Source of the DNA: Rhizobacter sp. OV335
GTDB taxonomy: Bacteria; Pseudomonadota; Gammaproteobacteria; Burkholderiales; Burkholderiaceae_C
Reading direction: 5' to 3'
Assembly: GCF_900142965.1 (NCBI RefSeq)
Contig: NZ_FRCQ01000003.1
Coordinates: forward strand, 62,001-126,000
DNA length: 64,000 bases
This document shows, one piece after another, positions 17,689 to 25,697 of this stretch. The position numbers and the translations under genes are program-made. The notes beneath the pieces were generated by a model. The model did not search any database. It had not been told where the DNA came from and saw only the letters and a program-made list of their open reading frames with translations. Within the stretch, counting starts at the first letter, position 1, and each line of letters starts with the position of its first letter.

Positions 17689-17894
17689 CTGCGCGGCGAG
17701 AAGCGCAGCTCATGCCCCAGCGCATCGAGCAGGCGCAGCAGCTTGCCCGATCCGAACTCGGCGACGCCGCCGGTCTCGAAGCGCGCGAGCGTCGATGGCC
17801 CGATGCCGCTCAGCTCCGCCAAGGCCTTCTGCGTCAGCCCTTGGGCTTGACGGAGGCGGGCGATTTCTCGGCCCAGTAATGAGAGGTTGTCCAT
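17610..17894 (-). CDS. Small XRE/HipB-like helix-turn-helix protein
   Basis: A 94-aa protein. Residues 5-62 form a Cro/C1-type helix-turn-helix (LRQAQGLTQKALAELSGIGPSTLARFETG), and the following LLRLLDALGHELRFSPR resembles HipB-type antitoxins. No toxin partner is adjacent: the gene overlaps tail to tail with the hydrolase and is followed by nothing on its own strand. The upstream region (17895-17992) is AT-rich for this genome and repeats TATG/CATA elements, so autoregulation is plausible. It is probably an orphan regulator. Confidence 0.75.
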   Translation of the reverse strand: MDNLSLLGREIARLRQAQGLTQKALAELSGIGPSTLARFETGGVAEFGSGKLLRLLDALGHELRFSPRSQVSTLDDALAERRRSLDANAGSGED

Positions 17895-17992
17895 ATGCTG
17901 TATTTGCTATGCGACTTGGTGAGGTCTCCCGGGCGAATCCACGGGATCCGCAGAGAAGATATGTCATATACGGCATAAAAATAAGGGGCATT

Positions 17993-18631
17993 TCACGGCT
18001 GCAGCAAGCTCCGGACCTCCTCGTCGCTCGTCTGCGCAAAGTCCTCGTACCAGCAACCCACCGCGCGGAAGGGCTCGGGCGTCGTCGCGCAGACGACTTC
18101 GTCGGCCTCGCGCCGCAACGCGTGGCAGGTGCTGCGGGCGCCGGTCGGCACCGCGATGACGATGCGCGCCGGATTCATCGCGCGCAAGGCCCGCGCCGCG
18201 GCCCGCATCGTCGCGCCGGTCGCGATGCCGTCGTCGACCAGCAGCACCGTGCGCTGCGCGATCACCAGCGCCGGGCGCGCGTCGCGGTAGAGCTGCTCGC
18301 GCCGGGCCAGTTCGAGCGCCTCGGCCTGTGCGACCACCTCGATCTGCGCCGCGGCGATGCCCAGCATGCGCACCACGTCGCCGTTCATCACACGCACGCC
18401 GCCGCTGGCGATGGCGCCCATCGCGAACTCACCGTGGCCCGGCACGCCGAGCTTGCGCACGACGAACACATCGAGCGGCAAGCCGAGCGCCTGCGCCACC
18501 GCGTGGCCCACGGGCACGCCGCCGCGCGGCAGCGCGAGCACCAGCGTGTCCGGCCGGGCACGGTATGCGGACAGGCGCCGGGCGAGCACCTGCCCCGCAT
18601 CGCGGCGGTCGTGGAACAACGGCTCCTGCAT
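17993..18631 (-). CDS. Phosphoribosyltransferase-family protein
   Basis: A 212-aa type I phosphoribosyltransferase-like protein. The PRPP-binding loop is VLLVDDGIATGATM (about residues 128-141), and the N-terminal half has LVLALPRGGVPVGHAVAQAL and VFVVRKLGVPGHGEFAMGAI, typical of the ComF-like/predicted phosphoribosyltransferase group often found near stress genes. No substrate base can be assigned. It lies 98 bases upstream of the HTH gene on the same strand and 40 bases from the GH16 gene, so it may be read through from either. Confidence 0.85.
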   Translation of the reverse strand: MQEPLFHDRRDAGQVLARRLSAYRARPDTLVLALPRGGVPVGHAVAQALGLPLDVFVVRKLGVPGHGEFAMGAIASGGVRVMNGDVVRMLGIAAAQIEVVAQAEALELARREQLYRDARPALVIAQRTVLLVDDGIATGATMRAAARALRAMNPARIVIAVPTGARSTCHALRREADEVVCATTPEPFRAVGCWYEDFAQTSDEEVRSLLQP

Positions 18632-18671
18632 CGACGACTCCTTCGTCAGCAGAAGCTACTGTGCCGCGGCG

Positions 18672-19745
18672 TCACTTCTTCTGCCAGACCTTCACGTAGT
18701 CGACCTCCATGCTGACCGGGAAGATCGTGTCGTCGACCGATCCGCCCATGTCGCCGCCGATCGCCAGGTTCAACAGCAGGTACTGCGGCTTGTCGAACGG
18801 CCAGCTCGCGGAGCCCTGGTGCTTGTTGGCGTAGGTGTGGAAGGGCTTGTTGTCGACGCCGATGACCAGGCTCTCGGGCGTCCAGGTCAGCTGGTAGTTG
18901 TGGAAGGCGCTGCAGGCGTCGTTGATCTTGGTCTCGCCGCCGTCGCCGAAGGTGCCGGCGGTCGAGGTGGTGTGGATGGTGCCCTCGATCGCGGTCGGGT
19001 TCTTGCCGACCTGCTCCATGATGTCGATCTCGCCGCCGGCCGGCCAGTCGCCGGTGCTTCCCAGCATCCAGATCGCCGGCCAGGTGCCGCGCCCGCAGGG
19101 CAACTTGGCGCGGATCTCGAAGAAGCCGTAGGTCCAGCTCACCTTGCCGTTCGTGATCAGGCGCGCCGAGCTGTAGTCCTGGCCGCCGTAGTCCTTCGCG
19201 GTGGTCAGGCGCTCCTTGCGCGCGGTGATGACCAGCTTGCCGTCGCTGATCTTCGAGTTCTCGGCGCGGGCTACCGCGTAGTACTGCAGCTCGTTGTTGT
19301 ACCAGCCGGTCGCGTTGGCCTCGGTGTCGTAGACCCACTTGCTCGCATCGGGCAGCGTGCCGGTGTCGAACTCGTCGGACCAGACGAGGGTGTAGCCGGC
19401 TGGGGCGTTGCTCGGGGCTGGAGCCGGTGCGGGTGCGGGTGCGGGTGCGGGTGCGGGTGCCGGGGCGGGAGCTGGTGCGGGTGCCGGGGCGGGAGCTGGT
19501 GCCGGAGCAGGGGAGGGCGACGGCGCAGGAGCGGGCGCCGGTGCAGGCGATGGGGTGGGTGCAGGAGTAGGCGCGGGCGATGGTGCCGGCGCAGGTGCGG
19601 GTGCGGGAGCCGGTGAAGGCGCCGAGCTGACCGGCGGCGGTGCCGCGGTGTCGTCGCTGCCGCCGCAAGCGGCCAGGGCCAGCACGCCGGCGCACAGCGC
19701 GGCCAGGCGAGCCATCGAATGAAGTCGGTTGTTGTTCAGCGTCAT
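18672..19745 (-). CDS. GH16-family beta-glucanase lipoprotein (laminarinase-like)
   Basis: The 357-aa protein begins with a lipoprotein signal (lipobox LAAC, Cys27, followed by GGSDD) and a long Pro-Ala/Ser linker (about residues 37-115). The GH16 domain starts at YTLVWSDEFDTG and carries the catalytic motif GGEIDIMEQ, with Glu239, Asp241 and Glu244. It should cleave beta-1,3 or mixed-linkage glucans at the cell surface. The start at 19745 follows AGAGGAAG at proper spacing. It is divergent from a LacI regulator across 142 bases, which is its likely controller. Confidence 0.93.
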   Translation of the reverse strand: MTLNNNRLHSMARLAALCAGVLALAACGGSDDTAAPPPVSSAPSPAPAPAPAPAPSPAPTPAPTPSPAPAPAPAPSPSPAPAPAPAPAPAPAPAPAPAPAPAPAPAPAPAPSNAPAGYTLVWSDEFDTGTLPDASKWVYDTEANATGWYNNELQYYAVARAENSKISDGKLVITARKERLTTAKDYGGQDYSSARLITNGKVSWTYGFFEIRAKLPCGRGTWPAIWMLGSTGDWPAGGEIDIMEQVGKNPTAIEGTIHTTSTAGTFGDGGETKINDACSAFHNYQLTWTPESLVIGVDNKPFHTYANKHQGSASWPFDKPQYLLLNLAIGGDMGGSVDDTIFPVSMEVDYVKVWQKK

Positions 19746-19887
19746 GATTCTTCCTCTGGCGCGCAGCATGCCTGCTGCAGCGCCCACCACCCGCAAGCCC
19801 GGCGTGACGATCGCTACATCTTGTAGTCGCTCCCGTACCATATGAGCGCCGAGCCCGTGTCTTATTACTAATCTACTTGCCGTCGAC

Positions 19888-20979
19888 ATGCCCGCCAAAG
19901 CGCCGCCCGCCACCGAGCCTGCCCGCCGCGTCACGATGACCGATGTCGCGACGCAGGCCGCGGTGTCGCAGTCGACGGTGTCGCTGGTGCTCAACGGCAT
20001 GACCGGCACCCAGCTGTCGGACGAGACGCGCGCCCGCGTGCTGCGCGTGGCCGCCGAGCTCGGCTACCGGCTGCCGGATCGGCGCGGCACGGCCGCCGCG
20101 GCGGGGCGTCGTGGCAAGACCCGCATGGCCGCGACGTCCACGCCGCTGATCCTCTACCTGGTCGACGAGGTCTCCACCAGCCCGCACCCGGTGCTGTCGA
20201 TCGACGGCGCGAAGGACGAGGCCTGGAACCAGGGCGCGTTAGTGGCAGTGTTCGCGACGCGCTCGAATGCCGGCATCGAGGCCGCCGTGCTGTCGACGAT
20301 GCTGGCCAACCCGGCGCTGATCGGCGTCATCTACTCGACGATCTTCACGCGCCAGGTCAGCGTGCCGCCGCAGCTCGGGCGCGTGCCCACCGTGCTGCTG
20401 AACTGCAGCGAGGCCGAGCCCGCGTCGGGCGGCGAGCCGCGCTTCTCGTCGGTCGAGCCGTCCGAGGTGCTGGGCGGCTTCGTCGCGACCGAATGCCTGC
20501 TCGATGCCGGTCATCGCCGCATCGCCTTCATCAACGGCGAACCCTGGATGGACGCCGCGCGCGACCGCCTGAAGGGCTACCGCCGCGCGCTCGCGAGCGC
20601 CGACATCGCCTATGACGCGGCCCTCGTGCGCGAGGGCGACTGGCAGGTCGCTTCAGGCCACGACCTCACGCTGTCGCTGATGAAGCAGCCGAAGCCGCCG
20701 ACCGCGGTCTTCTGCGCCAACGACCTGATGGCCGTCGGCTGCCTCGAGGCGCTGCGCCAGCTCGGCAAGCAGGTGCCGCACGACGTCGCGGTGATCGGCT
20801 ACGACGACCAGGAGATCGCGCGCCACACCAGCCCGCCGCTGACCACGCTGGTGCTGCCCAACTACGAGATGGGGCGGCTCGCCGTGGAGATGCTGCTGGC
20901 CCAGGTCGCCGCGCCCGACGGCCGGCGCAGGCGCGTCAAGGTCGACGGCCGGCTGGTGCCGCGCCAGACGGTCGGCTGA
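19888..20979 (+). CDS. LacI-family transcriptional regulator
   Basis: A 363-aa regulator with an N-terminal LacI helix-turn-helix (residues 16-62, MTDVATQAAVSQSTVSLVLN) and a periplasmic-binding-protein-like sugar domain (about 85-360, with VIGYDDQEIARHTSPPLTT near the end). LacI proteins usually respond to a sugar breakdown product. Position between a GH16 glucanase (divergent) and a GH2 enzyme (downstream, same strand, 172-base gap) suggests it controls both. A CTACA-TCT-TGTAG inverted repeat at 19814-19826 in the divergent gap is one candidate operator. Confidence 0.9.
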   Translation: MPAKAPPATEPARRVTMTDVATQAAVSQSTVSLVLNGMTGTQLSDETRARVLRVAAELGYRLPDRRGTAAAAGRRGKTRMAATSTPLILYLVDEVSTSPHPVLSIDGAKDEAWNQGALVAVFATRSNAGIEAAVLSTMLANPALIGVIYSTIFTRQVSVPPQLGRVPTVLLNCSEAEPASGGEPRFSSVEPSEVLGGFVATECLLDAGHRRIAFINGEPWMDAARDRLKGYRRALASADIAYDAALVREGDWQVASGHDLTLSLMKQPKPPTAVFCANDLMAVGCLEALRQLGKQVPHDVAVIGYDDQEIARHTSPPLTTLVLPNYEMGRLAVEMLLAQVAAPDGRRRRVKVDGRLVPRQTVG

Positions 20980-21046
20980 TCAGGGAATCCTTCCTCCTCA
21001 CACGGCCTTACACCTGCGCAGTTGACGCGCGGCAGTTGGCGTGCGC

Positions 21047-21056
21047 CTAATATTAG
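21047..21056. promoter_or_regulatory. CTAATATTAG palindrome in the GH2 promoter region
   Basis: A perfect 10-base palindrome lies about 96 bases upstream of the GH2 start, followed by AATTATTAG. A related AT-rich stretch, TTATTACTAATC (19862-19873), precedes the LacI gene; both share ACTAAT on one strand. These AT-rich islands stand out in very GC-rich DNA and are probably promoter or operator parts. Which factor binds is unknown. Confidence 0.35.
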
Positions 21057-21151
21057 TCAATTATTAGCGATGAGCCGTGCCCCTGGCGCGAGCCGTCCGT
21101 CATCGAGCTGGCGCCGCAAACACCCGTTCCGAGGCCACAGAAGGAGACACG

Positions 21152-23953
21152 ATGAACACCACCTACCGGCGATGGCTGGCGAGCCTGCTCGTCCCATTGA
21201 TCACCGCAAGTTGCGGCGGCGGCTCCGAATCCGCCGCCGCCGATGAAGCCCCGCAGCGAGCGGGCACGGCCCACGAATCCGCCCAGGCCGTCAGCGCACG
21301 CCTGACGACGCCGTGGACCGCCGCCGCGCAGCAGGCCGCGGTGCCGCTGCCCGAGTACCCGCGCCCGCAGCTGACGCGCACCGACTGGCTGAACCTCAAC
21401 GGCACCTGGAGCTACAACGGCGGCAGCGCCGCGCCGAACGCCGACAGCCCGCCGGCCACCGCGCCCGGCTTCCCGGCCAACCCGGAGCAGATCAAGGTGC
21501 CGTACCCGGTGGAGTCCTACCTCTCCGGCATCCAGCGCATGAACGACCGCAACCTCTGGTACAAGCGCGCGTTCACCGTGCCGGCCGGCTGGAGCGGAAA
21601 GCGCGTGAAGCTGAACTTCGGCGCGGTCGACCGCAAGGCCACCGTCTACGTGAACGGCCAGCAGGTCGGCCAGCACAGCGGCGGCTACGACGCGTTCAGC
21701 TTCGACATCACGCCGTACCTGCGCAACGGCAGCAACGACCTGGTGGTCGGTGCGTTCGACCCGACCACCGGCGACGACATGCTGGGCAAGCAGACGCTGA
21801 ACCCCGGCGGCATCTTCTACACGCCGAGTTCGGGCATCTGGCAGACGGTGTGGCTGGAGCCGGTCGCGACGCCGCACATCACGCGCCTCGACATGACTCC
21901 CGACCTGCCGAACAACCGGCTGCGCGTGATCGTGCGCGGCAGCGGCCTGGCCGGCCAGGCGATCGAAGCCGTCGCGTCGAGCGGCGGCGCGCAGGTGGGC
22001 GTGGCCACCGGCAGTGCCGATGTCGAGTTCACGGTGCCGGTGCCGAATGCGCATCGGTGGTCGCCCGACGATCCCTTCCTGTACGACCTGACGATCCGCG
22101 TGCGCAGCAACGGCGTGCTGGTCGACGAGGTCGGCAGCTACTTCGGCATGCGCTCGATCGCCGTCGGCACCGTCGACGGCGTGCCGCGCCCCTTGCTGAA
22201 CGGCAAGTTCGTGTTCCAGTACGGTCCGCTCGACCAGGGCTTCTGGCCCGACGGCCTGTACACCGCGCCGACCGACGAGGCGCTGAAGTCCGACCTGCAG
22301 GCCATCAAGGACCTGGGGCTGAACATGGTGCGCAAGCACATCAAGGTGGAGCCGCAGCGCTGGTTCTACTGGGCCGACAAGCTGGGCCTGCTGGTGTGGC
22401 AGGACATGCCGCATGCGTGGGACGCCGAATCGAGCGCCGCGGTGCGCGCCAAGGTCGAGGCCGAAGACCGCGAGATCGTCGACGAGCACCGCTCCTCGCC
22501 GGCCGTCGTCACCTGGGTGATCTTCAACGAGAGCTGGGGCGATTTCGACATGGTCCGCATGGCCAACCAGTTCAAGGCCTGGGACCCGAGCCGGCTGACC
22601 GACACCCACTCCGGCATCAACTTCGCGCCCGGCGACCAGGGCACCGGCGACCTGATCGACAACCACGACTACCCGGGGCCGAGCGCGCCGGCGTACCAGC
22701 CGAACCGCATCTCGGTGCTCGGCGAATTCGGCGGCAACGGGCTGCGCGTCGACGGCCACATGTGGAACCCGGCATCGACCTGCTGCTACACGCTCTACCC
22801 CGATGCGGCGACGCTGACCAACGTCTACCTCGAGCAGGTGAACGGCCTGCGCGAGCTGGCGGTGTCGCGCGGCCTGAGCGCGGCGGTCTACACCGAGATC
22901 ACCGACGTCGAGGACGAGCTGAACGGCTTCCTGACCTACGACCGGCAGGTGCGCAAGATGGATTTCGCGCGGCTGAAGACGGCGCACCAGGCGCTGATCG
23001 GCGGCGAGCCGTACCTGCGGCGCGGCAGCTCGTATTCGTTCCGCACCGTGACGCCGGGCGTGACCAACCGCTACCTGCGTCACGCCGGCAGCCTGGGCGT
23101 GACCGAGGTGGTCGATGCCAGCAGCAGCGAGCTGCTGAAGAAGGACAGCTCGTGGAAGGTCGTCAACGGGCTGGCCGACAGCAGCTGCCTGTCGTTCGAA
23201 TCGGTCAACCAGCCGGGGCAGTTCCTGCGCCACCAGAACTTCAGGCTGCGCATCGACCCGAGCGACGGCAGCGCGCTGTTCCAGGCCGACGCCACCTTCT
23301 GCCCGCGCAAGGCGCTGGACGGCGGCGGCGGGCTGTCGCTCGAATCGAAGAACCTGCCCGGCCACTATGTGCGGCATGCCAATGCGGAGGTCTGGCTGAA
23401 CCCGCTGCAGGACACCAGCGGCTATCGCGCCGATGCGTCGTGGGCACCGGCCACCGGCTGGTGGCGCAGCAGCGTGCTGGTGGCGGCGAACACGGTGCAC
23501 TCGCTGCGCGTGCTGACGCCGGGCTTCGACAACCGATACCTGCGGCACCAGAACGCGCTGGCCTACACCGAGGTCGTTACGGCTGGCAGCGACGCCACGC
23601 TGAAGCTGGATGCCAGCTGGCGCATGGTGCCGGGGCTGGCGGATGCGAGCTGCTACTCGTTCGAGTCGCGCAACTTCCCCGGCGAGTACCTGCGGCACAG
23701 CGCATCGCGCGTGCGCCGCGACGCGCTGCAGGACAGCGCGCTGTACCGGGCGGACGCCACCTTCTGCGCGCAGGGCACGGCCGACGGCAGCGCCGGCACG
23801 CGCTTCGCGGCATCGAACTACCCGAACCGCTACCTGCGCCACTACGCGGCCGAGGTGTGGATCGCCGACGGGCAGGGCGGCAGCAGCTGGAACACCTCGG
23901 GCAGCTTCGATGCGGACACGAAGTGGGCGGTGGAGAACGCCTGGGCGCCCTGA
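21152..23953 (+). CDS. Secreted GH2-family glycosidase with two C-terminal AbfB-like domains
   Basis: The 933-aa protein has a lipoprotein-like signal (PLITASCGGGSE). A GH2 sugar-binding domain (about residues 65-230), an immunoglobulin-like domain and a TIM barrel follow. The probable acid/base is Glu460 in FNESWG and the probable nucleophile Glu525 in LGEFGGNG. Residues 628-782 and 783-933 are a tandem duplication with the pattern TPG..NRYLRH...ADATFC, resembling AbfB arabinofuranose-binding domains. The substrate is not certain (beta-galactoside, glucuronide or an arabinose-containing polymer). The start at 21152 follows AAGGAGAC. It lies downstream of the LacI gene. Confidence 0.9.
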   Translation: MNTTYRRWLASLLVPLITASCGGGSESAAADEAPQRAGTAHESAQAVSARLTTPWTAAAQQAAVPLPEYPRPQLTRTDWLNLNGTWSYNGGSAAPNADSPPATAPGFPANPEQIKVPYPVESYLSGIQRMNDRNLWYKRAFTVPAGWSGKRVKLNFGAVDRKATVYVNGQQVGQHSGGYDAFSFDITPYLRNGSNDLVVGAFDPTTGDDMLGKQTLNPGGIFYTPSSGIWQTVWLEPVATPHITRLDMTPDLPNNRLRVIVRGSGLAGQAIEAVASSGGAQVGVATGSADVEFTVPVPNAHRWSPDDPFLYDLTIRVRSNGVLVDEVGSYFGMRSIAVGTVDGVPRPLLNGKFVFQYGPLDQGFWPDGLYTAPTDEALKSDLQAIKDLGLNMVRKHIKVEPQRWFYWADKLGLLVWQDMPHAWDAESSAAVRAKVEAEDREIVDEHRSSPAVVTWVIFNESWGDFDMVRMANQFKAWDPSRLTDTHSGINFAPGDQGTGDLIDNHDYPGPSAPAYQPNRISVLGEFGGNGLRVDGHMWNPASTCCYTLYPDAATLTNVYLEQVNGLRELAVSRGLSAAVYTEITDVEDELNGFLTYDRQVRKMDFARLKTAHQALIGGEPYLRRGSSYSFRTVTPGVTNRYLRHAGSLGVTEVVDASSSELLKKDSSWKVVNGLADSSCLSFESVNQPGQFLRHQNFRLRIDPSDGSALFQADATFCPRKALDGGGGLSLESKNLPGHYVRHANAEVWLNPLQDTSGYRADASWAPATGWWRSSVLVAANTVHSLRVLTPGFDNRYLRHQNALAYTEVVTAGSDATLKLDASWRMVPGLADASCYSFESRNFPGEYLRHSASRVRRDALQDSALYRADATFCAQGTADGSAGTRFAASNYPNRYLRHYAAEVWIADGQGGSSWNTSGSFDADTKWAVENAWAP

Positions 23954-23961
23954 TGCGGCCG

Positions 23962-24005
23962 GGGCGGGCAGTCAACAGGGTGAACAGGCCCTAAACTGCC
24001 CGCCC
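23962..24005. repeat. 10-base inverted repeat between the GH2 gene and the next gene
   Basis: GGGCGGGCAG (23962-23971) and CTGCCCGCCC (23996-24005) are exact inverted copies with a 24-base loop. The structure begins 8 bases after the GH2 stop and ends 8 bases before the next ATG. There is no T-run. It may be a terminator of the GC-rich type or a translation-controlling hairpin for the downstream gene. Confidence 0.4.
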
Positions 24006-24013
24006 GACCGACG

Positions 24014-24643
24014 ATGGAGCGCCAGCGCATGAAGCCGAAGCCGTTTTCGATGATCCGCGAGTTCCACCTCGCCGACTGGTTCACGCTCGGCAATGCCGTG
24101 TCGGGCACCGGCGCGCTGTTCTCGATGATGTCCTACCTCGCGAGCGCGAACGTGGTGCACATCCACTTCGCCTGCGGCCTGGTGATCGCCGCGCTGGTGT
24201 TCGACGTGCTCGATGGCCGCGTCGCGCGCTGGCGCCAGAAGGCTTCGGCGCTGGGCCGCGAGCTCGATTCGCTGGCCGACGTGATCTCGTTCGGCGTCGC
24301 GCCGGCGATCATCGCCTACGGCTGCGGGATGCGTGGCCTGTACGACCGCATCGTGCTCGCGTACTTCGTCGCCTGCGGCGTGTCGCGGCTGGCGCGCTAC
24401 AACGTCACCGCCGAGGCGCTGTCGGACGACAGCGGCAAGGTCACGCATTTCGAAGGCACGCCGATCCCGACCTCGATCGTGCTGGTGCTGATGCTCGGCG
24501 TGGCCGCGTGGGCCGGCGCGCTCGGCCCGAACCTGTGGTTCGGCGAGGTGATGGTCGGCGAGCATTTCTTCCACCCGCTGGTGCTGCTGTTCGGGCTGTC
24601 GGGGTCGCTGATGATCAGCCGGATCAAGATCCCGAAGCCTTGA
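24014..24643 (+). CDS. CDP-alcohol phosphatidyltransferase (PssA-like)
   Basis: A 209-aa integral membrane protein with the family motif spread over DVLDGRVARWRQKASALG and RELDSLAD (the DG-x2-AR-x8-G-x3-D-x3-D signature). Several hydrophobic segments follow. The likely reaction is transfer of a phosphatidyl group from CDP-diacylglycerol, with serine the most probable acceptor by similarity to PssA, but other acceptors cannot be excluded. An internal ATG at 24029 is an alternative start. Its last 20 bases overlap the convergent LysR gene. Confidence 0.85.
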   Translation: MERQRMKPKPFSMIREFHLADWFTLGNAVSGTGALFSMMSYLASANVVHIHFACGLVIAALVFDVLDGRVARWRQKASALGRELDSLADVISFGVAPAIIAYGCGMRGLYDRIVLAYFVACGVSRLARYNVTAEALSDDSGKVTHFEGTPIPTSIVLVLMLGVAAWAGALGPNLWFGEVMVGEHFFHPLVLLFGLSGSLMISRIKIPKP

Positions 24644-25586
24644 GCTTGCGCCGTGGCTTCAGCTCGTGCGGCTCCAGAAAGAACGCCGCATTCCCCGCCA
24701 CCCGCTCCACCACCAGGTCGATGAAGGCCCGCACGCGCGCCGGTTGCGCGATGCGGCTGCCGTAGTACAGGTACAGGTTCAGGTGCTCGGCCACATGCTC
24801 GGTCAGCACCGGCACCAGCCGGCCGCTGCGCACCAGCGGAGCGGCGGTCGCTCCCACCAGCTGGCCGATCGCATGGCCTGACAGCACCGCGTTGGCCTCC
24901 AGCTCGACATCGTTGGTGCACAGCACCGGCGCGAAGTCGCGCGCGACGATCTCGGCGCCGACCTTGAATTCCCATGGCATCACCTTGTTGGTCGACGGAT
25001 GCCGGAAGCCGCTGCAGCGGTGGTGCGCCAGATCGTCGATGTGCCGTGGCGTGCCGTGCTTCGCCAGGTAGCCCGGTGTCGCGCACACCACCAACTGCAG
25101 CGGGAAGAGTCGGCGCGAGATCACGCCGTCGTCCGGCGGCGTGCCGGCGCGAAAGCCGACGTCGACCCGGTCCGCGACCCAGTTGCCCAGGCGATCGTCC
25201 AGCTGCACGTCCGGCTCGATCTCAGGATGCCGCTCGCAGAACTCCGCCAGCACCGGCCACAGCACCGGCAGCATCAGCGAGCGCGACGCGACGATGCGCA
25301 GCGGCCCGGCAATCTCTTCGCGGTCGCGGCGTGCGCCGTGCAGCGCGCGCTGCAGCGTCGACAGGCCCGGCTGAGCGGCCTCGAGGAAACGGCTGCCCTC
25401 TTCGGTCAGGCTGAGCCGCCGCGTCGTGCGGTGGAAGAGCCGCACCCCCAGGTGCGATTCGAGCTGCGCGAGCGCTTGGCTGGCCGCCTGCGGCGTGATG
25501 GCCTGGGCCGTGGCGGCCTGGCGCAGGCTGCCCAGCTCGGCGGCGCGGATGAAGGTGGCGATTGCCCGGAGTTCGTTGAAGGCCAT
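24624..25586 (-). CDS. LysR-family transcriptional regulator
   Basis: A 320-aa regulator with the N-terminal winged helix (residues 1-62, LGSLRQAATAQAITPQAASQAL) and a C-terminal effector domain (about 92-295). It belongs to the CrgA-like group by its length and PLRIVASRSLM opening. It is divergent from an SDR gene (111-base gap), the classic arrangement for LysR control of a neighbour. The inducer is unknown. The stop overlaps the convergent phosphatidyltransferase gene. Confidence 0.92.
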   Translation of the reverse strand: MAFNELRAIATFIRAAELGSLRQAATAQAITPQAASQALAQLESHLGVRLFHRTTRRLSLTEEGSRFLEAAQPGLSTLQRALHGARRDREEIAGPLRIVASRSLMLPVLWPVLAEFCERHPEIEPDVQLDDRLGNWVADRVDVGFRAGTPPDDGVISRRLFPLQLVVCATPGYLAKHGTPRHIDDLAHHRCSGFRHPSTNKVMPWEFKVGAEIVARDFAPVLCTNDVELEANAVLSGHAIGQLVGATAAPLVRSGRLVPVLTEHVAEHLNLYLYYGSRIAQPARVRAFIDLVVERVAGNAAFFLEPHELKPRRKLKASGS

Positions 25587-25697
25587 GGCGGGATTGTCAC
25601 GATTGGCTTGCGGATGTCTCCAGTGATTGTGGGCTAGTTCAAGCTCAATCGAGTGCCTAAAGTTGCGTCACTCCACCACCACATCAAGGAAATCACC

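Noticed and set aside
17610-18631. Toxin-antitoxin pair formed by the HTH gene and the phosphoribosyltransferase gene
   Set aside because: The phosphoribosyltransferase has a complete PRPP loop and normal enzyme size, is separated by 98 bases, and has no toxin family features.
21053-23842. 929-codon minus-strand frame opposite the GH2 gene
   Set aside because: Antisense to a gene with clear catalytic motifs. The translation is Val/Arg/His/Gln-rich and matches no family.
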